A stretch of 64,000 bases of DNA, taken from contig NZ_BCTR01000035.1 of NCBI RefSeq assembly GCF_002091475.1, forward strand, positions 44,179 through 108,178. Direction: 5' to 3'. Under the pieces are notes generated by a model, which was not told the DNA's origin, did no database searches, and saw only the letters and a list, made by a program, of their open reading frames with translations. The position numbers and the translations under genes are program-made. Position 1 is the stretch's first letter. Each line of letters begins with the position of its first letter. The DNA comes from Sphingomonas azotifigens NBRC 15497 (GTDB lineage Bacteria > Pseudomonadota > Alphaproteobacteria > Sphingomonadales > Sphingomonadaceae). This document shows, piece after piece, positions 54,510 to 61,900 of this stretch.

Positions 54510-54674
54510 CCAACGAGATTAGCTCTCAGAGGTGAGAACAGCCTCCTCACACACCACCTATGCCATGGCGTTGGTGGTACAGTAACCTCACCAGAGGTGA
54601 AGAGATCCGGAATTGGGCAAACCGGCTAGAGCTATACCTAAGAGGCCTCCTGAGGAAACTCAGGGGGCCTTTTT
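54510..54674 (+). ncRNA. Candidate small RNA of about 160 bases
   Basis: Bounded by the promoter at 54476 and a textbook terminator at 54644-54674. Inside, ACCACC (54553-54558) pairs with GGTGGT (54573-54578), extended by ATGCC/GGCGT, and the motif AGAGGTGA occurs twice (near 54528 and 54593). No coding frame with a start and Shine-Dalgarno is seen in this stretch. It points at the 3' end of the nuclease-like gene on the other strand, but does not overlap it. No known RNA family recognised. Confidence 0.45.
54644..54674 (+). terminator. Strong Rho-independent terminator
   Basis: GGCCTCCTGAG (54644-54654) pairs with CTCAGGGGGCC (54659-54669), with one G-U pair, around a GAAA tetraloop, followed by TTTTT. 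It is oriented for plus-strand transcripts; on the reverse strand it could also stop the nuclease-like gene but without a good T run. Confidence 0.85.
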
Positions 54675-55081
54675 CATAAAAGCACCACCCGCCGCAGGTG
54701 CCCACTTTCGCGTCTCGCCGCCACCTTCTTCTCTGAGATAGGGTAAAAAGAGGTGACGTTATATCGACCATCAGCGTCGAGAGAGATTTCAACGGCTACA
54801 AGCAGATACTCACCCAAGGCGGGCGGCTTGCCTACCAGCTCGATCTTACCGTCATTGACGAAATCATCACGTACGTACAGCGGGTTATTGATGATGCTCG
54901 CCACGTGCGGGAAGCATCGTGCATAGTCCTTTGGATGGCGGCGCTGTGCATGCTGCTGCGCGCGAATAGACATCACCGCCTGACCGGGCGCTAGGTCTAG
55001 TTCTAGCGCACTATTGATCGAACCAACCGGCACCTCGCCGAATAGGTAGGGGATCAGTCGCGGACGCGGCTTCCGGGCCAA
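54674..55081 (-). CDS. BECR-fold (phage Barnase-EndoU-ColicinE5/D-RelE type) nuclease-like protein, possibly 5'-truncated
   Basis: 135 residues. The core AQQHAQRRHPKDYARCFPHVASIINNPLYVRDDFVNDGKIELVG ... GEYLLVAVEISLDADGRYNVTSFYPISEKKV fits the PBECR group of small RNA/DNA-cutting domains, usually found at the C-terminus of larger phage head proteins or as toxins. His near residue 50, Tyr/Thr-Ser near 112 and Lys near 121 would be the active-site candidates. The only start is a TTG at 55081 with a weak Shine-Dalgarno, and the frame stays open for 26 more codons upstream (GDWNYKL just before it), so it may be the tail of a larger gene. Low GC, unlike its neighbours. Confidence 0.55.
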   Translation of the reverse strand: MARKPRPRLIPYLFGEVPVGSINSALELDLAPGQAVMSIRAQQHAQRRHPKDYARCFPHVASIINNPLYVRDDFVNDGKIELVGKPPALGEYLLVAVEISLDADGRYNVTSFYPISEKKVAARRESGHLRRVVLL

Positions 55082-55388
55082 CTTATAATTCCAATCGCCT
55101 ATACCGGAGCCTTGCGAGCACGAACAGGACCTGCGCGATGGAAAAAATCAAACTACATCAAGAGATTTACTGCTCGACCAAAATCAGAGCAACAGGGCCA
55201 CCTCTTAACCAGCATCCATTTTCACCATTCATGGGGTCCAGCGCCGACCGCAACAAAACTCCCTGCTTCAGACTGACGCCAACATAGCGGAAAAATTTCG
55301 CGGCACAAGGGTAATCCACAAACTCCTTGAACTCCGATTTATTCCCGATTACACAGACGGCAATCTGATCCCCGATAAGGAACCTCTT
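55082..55388. other. 307-base low-GC gap inside the islet; no clear gene
   Basis: Three frames are partly open: a 49-codon plus-strand frame from ATG 55138 (MEKIKLHQEIYCSTKIRA), a reverse-strand frame of some 70 codons without ATG (contains GDQIAVCVIGNKSEFKEF), and a plus-strand frame that runs unbroken into the next gene but has no start codon. I cannot say which, if any, is used. A weak promoter for the next gene is TTGAAC (55327-55332) and TACACA (55350-55355), 17 bases apart. Confidence 0.35.
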
Positions 55389-56231
55389 ATGGCGGTAAGT
55401 CCCAGTCGCAGCCCAAATTATCCGAGCATGAGCCTTGGCGACTCGATTGAGGCTGTTAGAGACGTGTACGCTAAGGAGAAGCGTGCCAAATTCCCGAGAA
55501 CGTCGCTAGCTAACCACCTTGGCTACAGCAGCTTGAATGGACGCGCGCTCTCCAAAATTGGCGCTCTGCGAGCTTACGGCCTCATCGAAGGTCGCGAAGA
55601 TGCACTCACCGTGTCAGCGACAGCACGCGCGTTAATCGATGCACCCAAAGATTCGAGTGACTATTTTTATGCGCTTCAAGAAGCATTCCATTCCCCTCCC
55701 CTCTTCAGTCGCATTGTAGCTGAACACGGTGAAGAGACACCCAGTCCGCAAACGCTCCGCTGGTGGCTATCTCAACAGGGTTACGTGGGCGACGCAGCGG
55801 ATAAGGCTCTAAAGGTTTATCTCGCGAGTGCAGAGCTAGTAAACTCGCTCAGTGAGGCATACGAGCCCGATGCGAATGAGACTCCAGTACCCTCATCCAC
55901 CGCAACGTCGGGTATACTCGATACTCAGCGAGGATCGCAGAAAAGAGCGACGGCAGAGTACAACACGGCAGACCAGGGCAGCGGACAACAAGCTGAACTA
56001 GCCATAGGCGCACATGAGAGGGTTCTTCAGTCTGGCATGCTGTCGAAAACGGCCAGCTATCGCGTCATCGTTTCGGGACCTGTAGGGCCGGGGGAAATAG
56101 AACGACTTATCCGCAAGCTCGAAATGGACAAGGAGATACTCGCTGACGCCGATCCAATACTACCAATGCCTTCTACGAAGCACGAGCCAGACTACCATGC
56201 ACAATGGGACGCTAGCTCTCCAGCCGAGTGA
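55389..56231 (+). CDS. Winged-helix protein of unknown function in a low-GC islet
   Basis: 280 residues. Residues about 15-145 look like a winged-helix/DUF5343-like module: SLGDSIEAVRDVYAKEKRAKFPRTSLANHLGYSSLNGRALSKIGALRAYGLIEGREDALTVSATARALID, then helices with SQQGYVGDAADKALKVYLASAELV. A polar linker follows, and the C-terminus ends with RVIVSGPVGPGEIERLIRKLEMDKEILAD, a short motif seen at the ends of other DNA-binding proteins. Start well supported: AAGGA seven bases before the ATG. Codons such as AGA, ATA and CTA are common here but rare in neighbouring genes, which suggests transfer. Confidence 0.7.
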   Translation: MAVSPSRSPNYPSMSLGDSIEAVRDVYAKEKRAKFPRTSLANHLGYSSLNGRALSKIGALRAYGLIEGREDALTVSATARALIDAPKDSSDYFYALQEAFHSPPLFSRIVAEHGEETPSPQTLRWWLSQQGYVGDAADKALKVYLASAELVNSLSEAYEPDANETPVPSSTATSGILDTQRGSQKRATAEYNTADQGSGQQAELAIGAHERVLQSGMLSKTASYRVIVSGPVGPGEIERLIRKLEMDKEILADADPILPMPSTKHEPDYHAQWDASSPAE

Positions 56232-56276
56232 GGGGGGACAACCAAGGAGCACCCTCGCGAAGGATCATCCACCCCC

Positions 56277-57659
56277 TCAATCCCCCGCAAACCCAAAGGC
56301 CGTAACCCCGCGCTCCCGCTCGCTCCCCGCCGCTGCCCGCCCCGCCGGCGCCGCCGAGCGCTGCGGGCAGGCGACGCGCGTACACGCCCGGCACCCCAGC
56401 CCGATCGGCGCGGCGCGGCCGGCCAGGTCCACGCCGCGCGCCGCCGCCAGCGTTCCCGCCTCCGCCGCCGGCAGGCCCAGCGCGATCACGAAGCGCGGGC
56501 GCACGCCACCGGGGGCGCCGCCATGCGGATGCACGCAGCGCGCGATGGTGAAGGCGCGCGCGCCGTCCTCCAGCTCGACGAGCTGCACCGCCGTCTCGTC
56601 GGTCCGCGCAAAGGCGTCATAGGCGTTCCACAAGGGGCACGGCACCGCCGCCTCGACCAGCGCCGATCCGCTGGCGCCGGCATAGCGTTTCGAGACCTGC
56701 CCCGCGCGATCGAACCGCATCAGGAAGAAGCTCAGCCCCCGCGCGCCCACCCGCTGCAGCGTCGTCAGCCGGTGCGCGACTTGCGCCGCGCTCGCGCCGA
56801 AGCGCCGCTGGAGCAGCTCCAGGTCATAGCCGCTCGCCTCGCACGCGCGCAGGAAGCGGGCATAGGGCATCGTCACCGCGGCGGCGAAATAGGCGGTGCA
56901 GTGCCGGCGGAACAGCCGCGCGGCCACCCGGTCGAGCGCGGCGCCGCGGACCAGCGCCTCGATCTCGTCGCGCGCCTCCACCGCCAGCTGCTCGGCCAGC
57001 GCAAAGGCGCGCGCGCTGGGATCGAGCGCCTCGGACAGCTGCAGCTGCCGCGCGTGGAGGTCGAGCCGCTTGAGCGTATCGACCATCACCTCGGCGGGCA
57101 GGATGCGCACGGCGAGCTGGTGTTTCACCCGCAGCCGCTCGGCCATCGCGCCATAGGGCTCGCCGGCCATGCGCAGTTCGTCGGCCAGCGCCTCGCCGGC
57201 GGCGTCGAGATCGGCGAAATGGTTGCGCCAGCGCTCGATCGCGCGGCGGACCTGGGGGCCGGGATCCTGCGCGGCGCCGGGGGCGGGCATGGGGCCGCCG
57301 CCGCCCATCCGGTCATAGGCGCGGGCAAAGGCCTCGGCGCCGTCGGGCGCGCCGGCCAGCCATTCCTCGAGCTGGTGGCGATCGATGGCGAGATCGGCGA
57401 ACAGCGGGTCGGCCAGCCGCCGCCGCAACGCCTCGGCCCCGCCGCCGGGCTCGGCCGCGGCGAGGCGGCGGGGATCGAAGTCATAGGTCTCGGCCAGCTT
57501 GAGCATCAGCGCAGCGGAGATCGGCCGCTGGTTGCGCTCGACCAGGTTGAGATAGCTGGGCGAAATCTCCAGCGCCTCCGCCATCGCCGCCTGGGTTACG
57601 CCGAGCTGGAAGCGGAGACGCCGGATGGCGTGCCCGGCGAAGAGTTTGCGTTCGGCCAT
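56277..57659 (-). CDS. ScfR/RamB-type XRE transcriptional regulator
   Basis: 460 residues. XRE helix-turn-helix at residues 8-62 (AIRRLRFQLGVTQAAMAEALEISPSYLNLVERNQRPISAALMLKL), a middle region of the IrrE-N-like/short-chain fatty acyl regulator family without a HExxH metal motif, and a C-terminal domain with GLGCRACTRVACPQRS (three conserved Cys). Relatives (RamB, ScfR, MccR, PrpC-type) control acetate, glyoxylate or propionyl-CoA genes. It is divergent from aceA, which fits. Start at 57659 (MAERKLFAG) with GGGAGAA upstream; the longer frame is translated repeat DNA. Confidence 0.88.
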   Translation of the reverse strand: MAERKLFAGHAIRRLRFQLGVTQAAMAEALEISPSYLNLVERNQRPISAALMLKLAETYDFDPRRLAAAEPGGGAEALRRRLADPLFADLAIDRHQLEEWLAGAPDGAEAFARAYDRMGGGGPMPAPGAAQDPGPQVRRAIERWRNHFADLDAAGEALADELRMAGEPYGAMAERLRVKHQLAVRILPAEVMVDTLKRLDLHARQLQLSEALDPSARAFALAEQLAVEARDEIEALVRGAALDRVAARLFRRHCTAYFAAAVTMPYARFLRACEASGYDLELLQRRFGASAAQVAHRLTTLQRVGARGLSFFLMRFDRAGQVSKRYAGASGSALVEAAVPCPLWNAYDAFARTDETAVQLVELEDGARAFTIARCVHPHGGAPGGVRPRFVIALGLPAAEAGTLAAARGVDLAGRAAPIGLGCRACTRVACPQRSAAPAGRAAAGSERERGVTAFGFAGD

Positions 57660-57687
57660 GTCGTTTCTCCCTACCCTGTCCGCCTGC

Positions 57688-57811
57688 GCTCCCCTCCCGC
57701 TCGCGGGAGGGGTCGGGGGAGGGGCTGACGTGGCGACACCTGCTGGAACGGCGTCCCACGCGAGCCTGTCATCCCCTCCCCTAGCCCCTCCCGCAAGCGG
57801 GAGGGGAACGC
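57688..57811. repeat. Palindromic intergenic element, 'CCCCTCCCGC' family, copy 2
   Basis: Left hairpin CCCCTCCCGC-TC-GCGGGAGGGG (57691-57712) then TCGGGGGAGGGG; the right end CCTCCCCTAGCCCCTCCCGC...GCGGGAGGGGAACGC mirrors it. Same parts in the same order as 16408-16514, with a different middle. Confidence 0.8.
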
Positions 57812-57820
57812 GCACTCCAC

Positions 57821-57915
57821 CGTCATCCCGGCGAAAGCCGGGATCCATTCGCCTCTCCGTCATCCCTCTTGCCGCACTGGAGCGGCAATGGATCCCGGCT
57901 TTCGCCGGGATGACG
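57821..57915. repeat. About 95-bp palindromic element, copy 3 (perfect 29-base arms)
   Basis: Left arm 57821-57849, starting CGTCATCCCGGCGAAAGCCG, and right arm 57887-57915 are perfect inverse copies over 29 bases. The middle (57850-57886) is unrelated to the other two copies. No open frame of its own. Confidence 0.9.
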
Positions 57916-57996
57916 GTGAACAGGTCAGCGCCACCCATGCCGGCTTTCCTACACTGGAAGTTCTTGATACGTTCTCATTCTAGGATCGCCCGATAT

Positions 57997-58009
57997 GTAA
58001 ATACTTTAC
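57997..58009. promoter_or_regulatory. Possible operator in the aceA control region
   Basis: GTAAA-TAC-TTTAC is a perfect 5-bp inverted repeat around three bases, in the AT-richer part of the region about 130 bases before aceA. It could be a site for the divergent ScfR-type regulator. Short palindromes occur by chance, so this is only a lead. Confidence 0.3.
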
Positions 58010-58140
58010 ACCACAACAAGGAGGCCCCGCAACCCACCACACACCCACACCCTGTGCGACGTCGAAGTTGAATTCCAAGCACCGCTGAACTTCCTAAACT
58101 TGCCCACACAAGGTTCAGGCAGTCAGTCAAGGAATTAACA

Positions 58141-59430
58141 ATGTCCCAGTCGCAGCGTTTCGAGGATCTGGTCCCGGCCCCCACCGGCCGATTCGAGGGC
58201 ATCCAGCGCCCCTACACCGCCGACGATGTCGCCAAGCTGCGCGGCTCGCTGCCGGTGGAGCACACCCTGGCCCGCCGCGGCGCGCTCAAGCTGTGGGAGC
58301 TGCTGCGCACCGAGGACTATGTCCATGCACTCGGCGCGCTCTCGGGCAACCAGGCGATGCAGATGGTCCGCGCGGGGCTCAAGGCGATCTATCTGTCGGG
58401 CTGGCAGGTCGCGGCGGATGCCAATACCGCCGGGCAGATGTACCCCGATCAGTCGCTCTACCCGGCCAATGCCGGGCCGGAGCTCGCGCGGCGGATCAAC
58501 GCGACGCTCCAGCGCGCCGACCAGATCGAGCATATGGAAGGCGGCGCGACGCGCGACTGGTTCGCGCCGATCGTCGCGGATGCCGAGGCCGGGTTCGGCG
58601 GGCCGCTCAACTGCTTCGAGATCATGAAGTCGTACATCGCGGCGGGTGCGGCGGGCGTGCATTACGAGGACCAGCTCGCCAGCGAGAAGAAGTGCGGCCA
58701 TCTCGGCGGCAAGGTGCTGATCCCCACCCAGGCGCATATCCGCAACCTCGATGCGGCGCGGCTGGCGGCGGATGTGTGCGGCGTACCGACGGTGATCTGC
58801 GCCCGCACCGATGCCGAATCGGCCAAGCTGATCACCTCGGACATCGACGAGCGCGACCACCAGTTCCTCACCGGCGAGCGGACCCCCGAGGGGTTCTTCC
58901 GGCTGAAGGAGGGCACCGGCGTCGACCATTGCATCCAGCGCGGGCTGGCCTTCGCGCCGCATGCCGATCTGCTGTGGTGGGAAACCAGCCACCCCAATCT
59001 CGACGACGCCCGCCGCTTCGCCGAGGCGATCAAGAAGGAGCATCCCAACAAGATGCTGGCGTACAACTGCTCGCCCAGCTTCAACTGGGAGAAGAATCTG
59101 GACAAGGACGACATCGCCCGCTTCCAGCGCGAGATCGGGGCGATGGGGTACAAGTTCCAGTTCGTCACCCTCGCCGGCTTCCACAGCCTCAACTACGGCA
59201 TGTACGAGCTGGCCCGCGGCTATCGGGACCGGGGCATGGCGGCCTATTCGGAGCTGCAGCAGGCCGAGTTCGCGGCGGAAGCCGACGGGTACACCGCGAC
59301 GCGCCACCAGCGCGAGGTCGGCACCGGCTATTTCGACGCGATTGCCCAGACCGTGGCGGGGGGCGCCAGCTCCACCACCGCGCTCGCCGAGAGCACCGAA
59401 GCCGCCCAGTTCACCACCGAAGCCGCGTAA
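58141..59430 (+). CDS. aceA: Isocitrate lyase
   Basis: 429 residues, short form. First enzyme of the glyoxylate shunt: splits isocitrate to succinate and glyoxylate. [22 protein letters not shown] near residue 87, [51 protein letters not shown] with the catalytic KKCGH (Cys185), and [13 protein letters not shown] near 310. Divergent regulator and a small gene behind it in the same transcript. Malate synthase is not in the window. Confidence 0.97.
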   Translation: MSQSQRFEDLVPAPTGRFEGIQRPYTADDVAKLRGSLPVEHTLARRGALKLWELLRTEDYVHALGALSGNQAMQMVRAGLKAIYLSGWQVAADANTAGQMYPDQSLYPANAGPELARRINATLQRADQIEHMEGGATRDWFAPIVADAEAGFGGPLNCFEIMKSYIAAGAAGVHYEDQLASEKKCGHLGGKVLIPTQAHIRNLDAARLAADVCGVPTVICARTDAESAKLITSDIDERDHQFLTGERTPEGFFRLKEGTGVDHCIQRGLAFAPHADLLWWETSHPNLDDARRFAEAIKKEHPNKMLAYNCSPSFNWEKNLDKDDIARFQREIGAMGYKFQFVTLAGFHSLNYGMYELARGYRDRGMAAYSELQQAEFAAEADGYTATRHQREVGTGYFDAIAQTVAGGASSTTALAESTEAAQFTTEAA

Positions 59431-59444
59431 AGGAGCGTAGTACC

Positions 59445-59600
59445 ATGTCGAACGAACCGCAGCGCAGCCGCGCCGTCTTTTCCACCGAGGATTTCCGCCT
59501 GCTCCGCGAGGCCGTCGGGGCCCATCTGCAGGCGGTGAAGGACAAGCCGGAATCGGTGAAGTTCTCCAACCTCTACCACCGTTTGGGCCGCGTGGCCTGA
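59445..59600 (+). CDS. 51-residue protein in the aceA transcript
   Basis: Starts MSNEPQRSRAVFSTEDFRLL and ends SNLYHRLGRVA. The ATG at 59445 has a good AAGGAG and is 14 bases after the aceA stop; a terminator follows 22 bases after its own stop. It looks like one or two amphipathic helices (REAVGAHLQAVKDKPESVKF) with no signal or Cys. I do not recognise a named family. Its place suggests a role tied to isocitrate lyase. Confidence 0.7.
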   Translation: MSNEPQRSRAVFSTEDFRLLREAVGAHLQAVKDKPESVKFSNLYHRLGRVA

Positions 59601-59622
59601 CGTCTTTCCTGGGGAGGAAAGG

Positions 59623-59655
59623 ATGCCCGCCGGGTCGCGTGCCCGGCGGGCATTT
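59623..59655 (+). terminator. Terminator of the aceA transcript
   Basis: ATGCCCGCCGGG (59623-59634) pairs perfectly with CCCGGCGGGCAT (59642-59653), then TTT. It lies between the small gene and the convergent doc toxin gene and may serve both. Confidence 0.8.
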
Positions 59656-59662
59656 CCCGTGT

Positions 59663-60052
59663 TCAGGCGATGGGCACGGTCCAGCGCCGGAACCACTCGG
59701 TCAGCGTTTCCACAGTCAGAGCCCCGGCCGCCAGTTCCAGGAAGGTCGTCACGAGCTCCACGTCGTCACAGGTGAGCGCATGGCCATTGAGGACGAGAAA
59801 GGTTTCGCTGACCACCGCCGCGGTCCGCTTGTTGCCGTCCACGAACGGATGGTTACGGGCGATGCCATACGCATAGGCCGCCGCGAGTTCCGCAATGTCC
59901 GGCTCGCCATAGGCGACAAGGTTGAGCGGCCGCGCCATGGCGCTTTCCAGCATATTGCGGTCGCGGATGCCGGCCGCGCCGCCATGCTCGGCAAGCTGCT
60001 CGCCATGCGCGGCGATTGCCACCGCGACATCCACCCAGACCCAGTCGGACAC
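59663..60052 (-). CDS. doc: Doc-type Fic-fold toxin
   Basis: 129 residues. Doc toxins phosphorylate EF-Tu and stop translation. The Fic motif is complete: RNHPFVDGNKRTAAVV near residue 66 (HPFxxGNKR). N-terminal VDVAVAIAAHGEQLAEHGG and GIRDRNMLESAMARPLN are typical of Doc. The GTG start at 60052 abuts the TAA of the antitoxin gene directly. Confidence 0.9.
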   Translation of the reverse strand: MSDWVWVDVAVAIAAHGEQLAEHGGAAGIRDRNMLESAMARPLNLVAYGEPDIAELAAAYAYGIARNHPFVDGNKRTAAVVSETFLVLNGHALTCDDVELVTTFLELAAGALTVETLTEWFRRWTVPIA

Positions 60053-60280
60053 TTACTTCGCCAGTTCGCGGAGCGCCGCTCTCCGACGTGCCATCACCTC
60101 GCGCGCCGCCTTCATCTGCGCCTCGAAGTCGGGATCGTTCTTGGTCAGCGTCACGCCGCTGTCGGTGTCGCTGAGGAACAGCTCATCCCCCAGCTCGACC
60201 CGCAACCGGGAAAGGATTTCCTTGGGCAGGATGACACCGGCGGAGTTGCCGATCTTGATGATCTTGAGCGGCTTGGTCAT
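60053..60280 (-). CDS. AbrB/MazE-type antitoxin partner of Doc
   Basis: 75 residues. Swapped-hairpin AbrB DNA-binding domain: LKIIKIGNSAGVILPKEILSRLRVELGDELFLSDTDSGVTLTKND, followed by a helical charged tail (EAQMKAAREVMARRRAALRELAK) that would bind the toxin. Doc is classically paired with Phd, so this is an AbrB-Doc combination. An AbrB site near its own start (60281-60295) would be the likely self-control point. Confidence 0.88.
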   Translation of the reverse strand: MTKPLKIIKIGNSAGVILPKEILSRLRVELGDELFLSDTDSGVTLTKNDPDFEAQMKAAREVMARRRAALRELAK

Positions 60281-60295
60281 ACGTCCGTTATAACA

Positions 60296-61753
60296 TCAGT
60301 TCGCACTCCCTTCAACGCCGCGCAGCTGCGCCAACCGGGCGGCGTGCTCCGCCTTGCCGAAGGGGAAGCGGCGATAGAAGAACGCGGCAATGCCGCCGAG
60401 CAGCAGGTAGACCGCGCAGAAAATGAGGGTGAACCGGTCGATCACGCCCTCCGGCACCGTGCCCGGCTTGGCGCCGTCCGGAAAGCCGGAGAGGCTGAGG
60501 ATCAGCCCGGTGGCGAAGATGCCGAGCCCGCTCGAGCATTTCTGGACGAAGAAGAAGCCGGCGAAGAACACGCCTTCGGAACGCCGGCCGGTTTCGACCT
60601 CGCTGTGCTCGACCACATCGGCCAGCATCGACGCGCCGAGCATGGTCGAGGAAACCGCAAAGGTCGCATTGACGGTGAAGATGGTGAACAGCACCGGCAG
60701 CAGCAGCCGGTCGCCCGGCGCCGGGAACAGCCCGACGAGGCGCAGGACATAGGGTGCGACGAGCAGCAGCACGGCGCCGACCAGCGCGATGGTCGCGGCG
60801 GTCGGCTTGCCCAGCCAGCGGGCCATTCGGGGTGCGATCAGGAAGGCGAGGACGACGCCGAGAAACAGGGTCGCCCCCAGCAGCTGGAACGCGAGATTCC
60901 CGAAATGCCAGACATGGGCATACAGGTAATTGGACATCGAGAAGCTGATGCCCTGCGCCACGAAATAGCTGAGCGCCGCGGTCATCAGCACCAGGAACGC
61001 CGGGTTGCGCAGCGTGGCGAACAGCTCGGCGATGCTCTGGCGGAGCGGCTGGGGCTGGATTTCCACCGGCGGCAGGTTCCTGATCTCGTGGTGGGTGCCC
61101 AAGGCCGAGCCGAGGATCGCCACCACCATCAGCGCCGCCCCGCCGATGGCGAAGCCCGGATAGCCCGCGCGATCGAACTGGCCGTGCGGCTGGCCAGTCC
61201 GCTCGGCGAGAAACCAACCATAGGAGAGCATCAGCATCGCCATGCCCCCGCCCCAGCCGAACAGGAAGCGATAGGCCATGATCCGCGTCCGCTCCTCATA
61301 GTCGGAGGAGAGCTCGGGGCTGAGCGCCTGCGACGGCACCTCGAAGGCCGAAACGGCGGTGCGCACCACGACGGCGGAGACGAACAGCCAGCCGAGCAGC
61401 GCGCTCTGACTCCATGCAGGCGGGTTCCACAGGAACAGCCAGCCCGCGGCGATCGGCAGCGCGGCGGCGTACATCCAGGGATGGCGGCGGCCCCAGCGGC
61501 TCCGCGTCCGGTCCGAGAGCATGCCGATCGCCGGGTCGACGAAGGCATCGAACAGCAGCGCACACATGATCACGAAGCCGACCTGCGCGGCGGGCAGCCC
61601 GACGACCTGGTTGTAGAACAGCAGCAGGAAGGTGACGAAGCAGAAGTCCTTCACGCCATATGCCGCGGCACCAAAGCCATAAGCGAGCATCGTCGGTGTC
61701 GCCACGCGCCGGCTCGGCGGCACGGGTGGGGTGTCGGCGATGCGACCTTCCAT
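60296..61753 (-). CDS. MFS transporter of the GPH (sugar:cation symporter) type
   Basis: 485 residues, twelve membrane segments. The N-terminal LAYGFGAAAYGVKDFCFVTFLLLFYNQVVGLPA, DAFVDPAIGMLSDRTRSRWGRRHPWM near residue 70 and PSQALSPELSSDYEERTRIMAYR near 130 are the GPH/MFS_2 family marks. The substrate may be a sugar, an oligosaccharide or another solute. Start at 61753 (MEGRIADTPPV). Divergent from the acyl-CoA dehydrogenase gene. Confidence 0.88.
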   Translation of the reverse strand: MEGRIADTPPVPPSRRVATPTMLAYGFGAAAYGVKDFCFVTFLLLFYNQVVGLPAAQVGFVIMCALLFDAFVDPAIGMLSDRTRSRWGRRHPWMYAAALPIAAGWLFLWNPPAWSQSALLGWLFVSAVVVRTAVSAFEVPSQALSPELSSDYEERTRIMAYRFLFGWGGGMAMLMLSYGWFLAERTGQPHGQFDRAGYPGFAIGGAALMVVAILGSALGTHHEIRNLPPVEIQPQPLRQSIAELFATLRNPAFLVLMTAALSYFVAQGISFSMSNYLYAHVWHFGNLAFQLLGATLFLGVVLAFLIAPRMARWLGKPTAATIALVGAVLLLVAPYVLRLVGLFPAPGDRLLLPVLFTIFTVNATFAVSSTMLGASMLADVVEHSEVETGRRSEGVFFAGFFFVQKCSSGLGIFATGLILSLSGFPDGAKPGTVPEGVIDRFTLIFCAVYLLLGGIAAFFYRRFPFGKAEHAARLAQLRGVEGSAN

Positions 61754-61900
61754 CAATTGCTTCTCCACTACGTCCCCCACCCACCCCGATACAGACGCGC
61801 GGGCGCCCTCGCAAACGAAACACTTTGGAAGATCGGGTATGGCTTGCAGGCGATCCTGCACGCGCTATACCTGTCACCAATTAGAAGCGAGAGGATGGCC

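Larger units (their letters stand above)
57660..58140. other. 481-base divergent control region between the ScfR-type regulator and aceA
   Basis: No gene. It holds two palindromic elements back to back (57688-57811 and 57821-57915) and then about 225 bases of lower-GC DNA that must contain the aceA promoter and operators. A short palindrome at 57997-58009 is listed separately. The aceA Shine-Dalgarno is AAGGA near 58129. Confidence 0.7.

Noticed and set aside
54510..54674. tracrRNA-like RNA
   Set aside because: No cas gene and no CRISPR array are in the window, and no anti-repeat can be defined.
54379..56231. Complete prophage or integrative element
   Set aside because: No integrase, transposase, att-like direct repeats or tRNA target was seen; only two proteins and one RNA candidate are present.
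57660..57938. N-terminal extension of the ScfR-type regulator
   Set aside because: It is translation of the palindromic elements (includes the 'VIPAKAGIH' peptide). The true start at 57659 has a Shine-Dalgarno and the family N-terminus.
59639..61894. Plus-strand open frame upstream and in frame with the acyl-CoA dehydrogenase
   Set aside because: The dehydrogenase family begins near 61901; the upstream part is antisense to doc, the AbrB-type gene and the MFS transporter.
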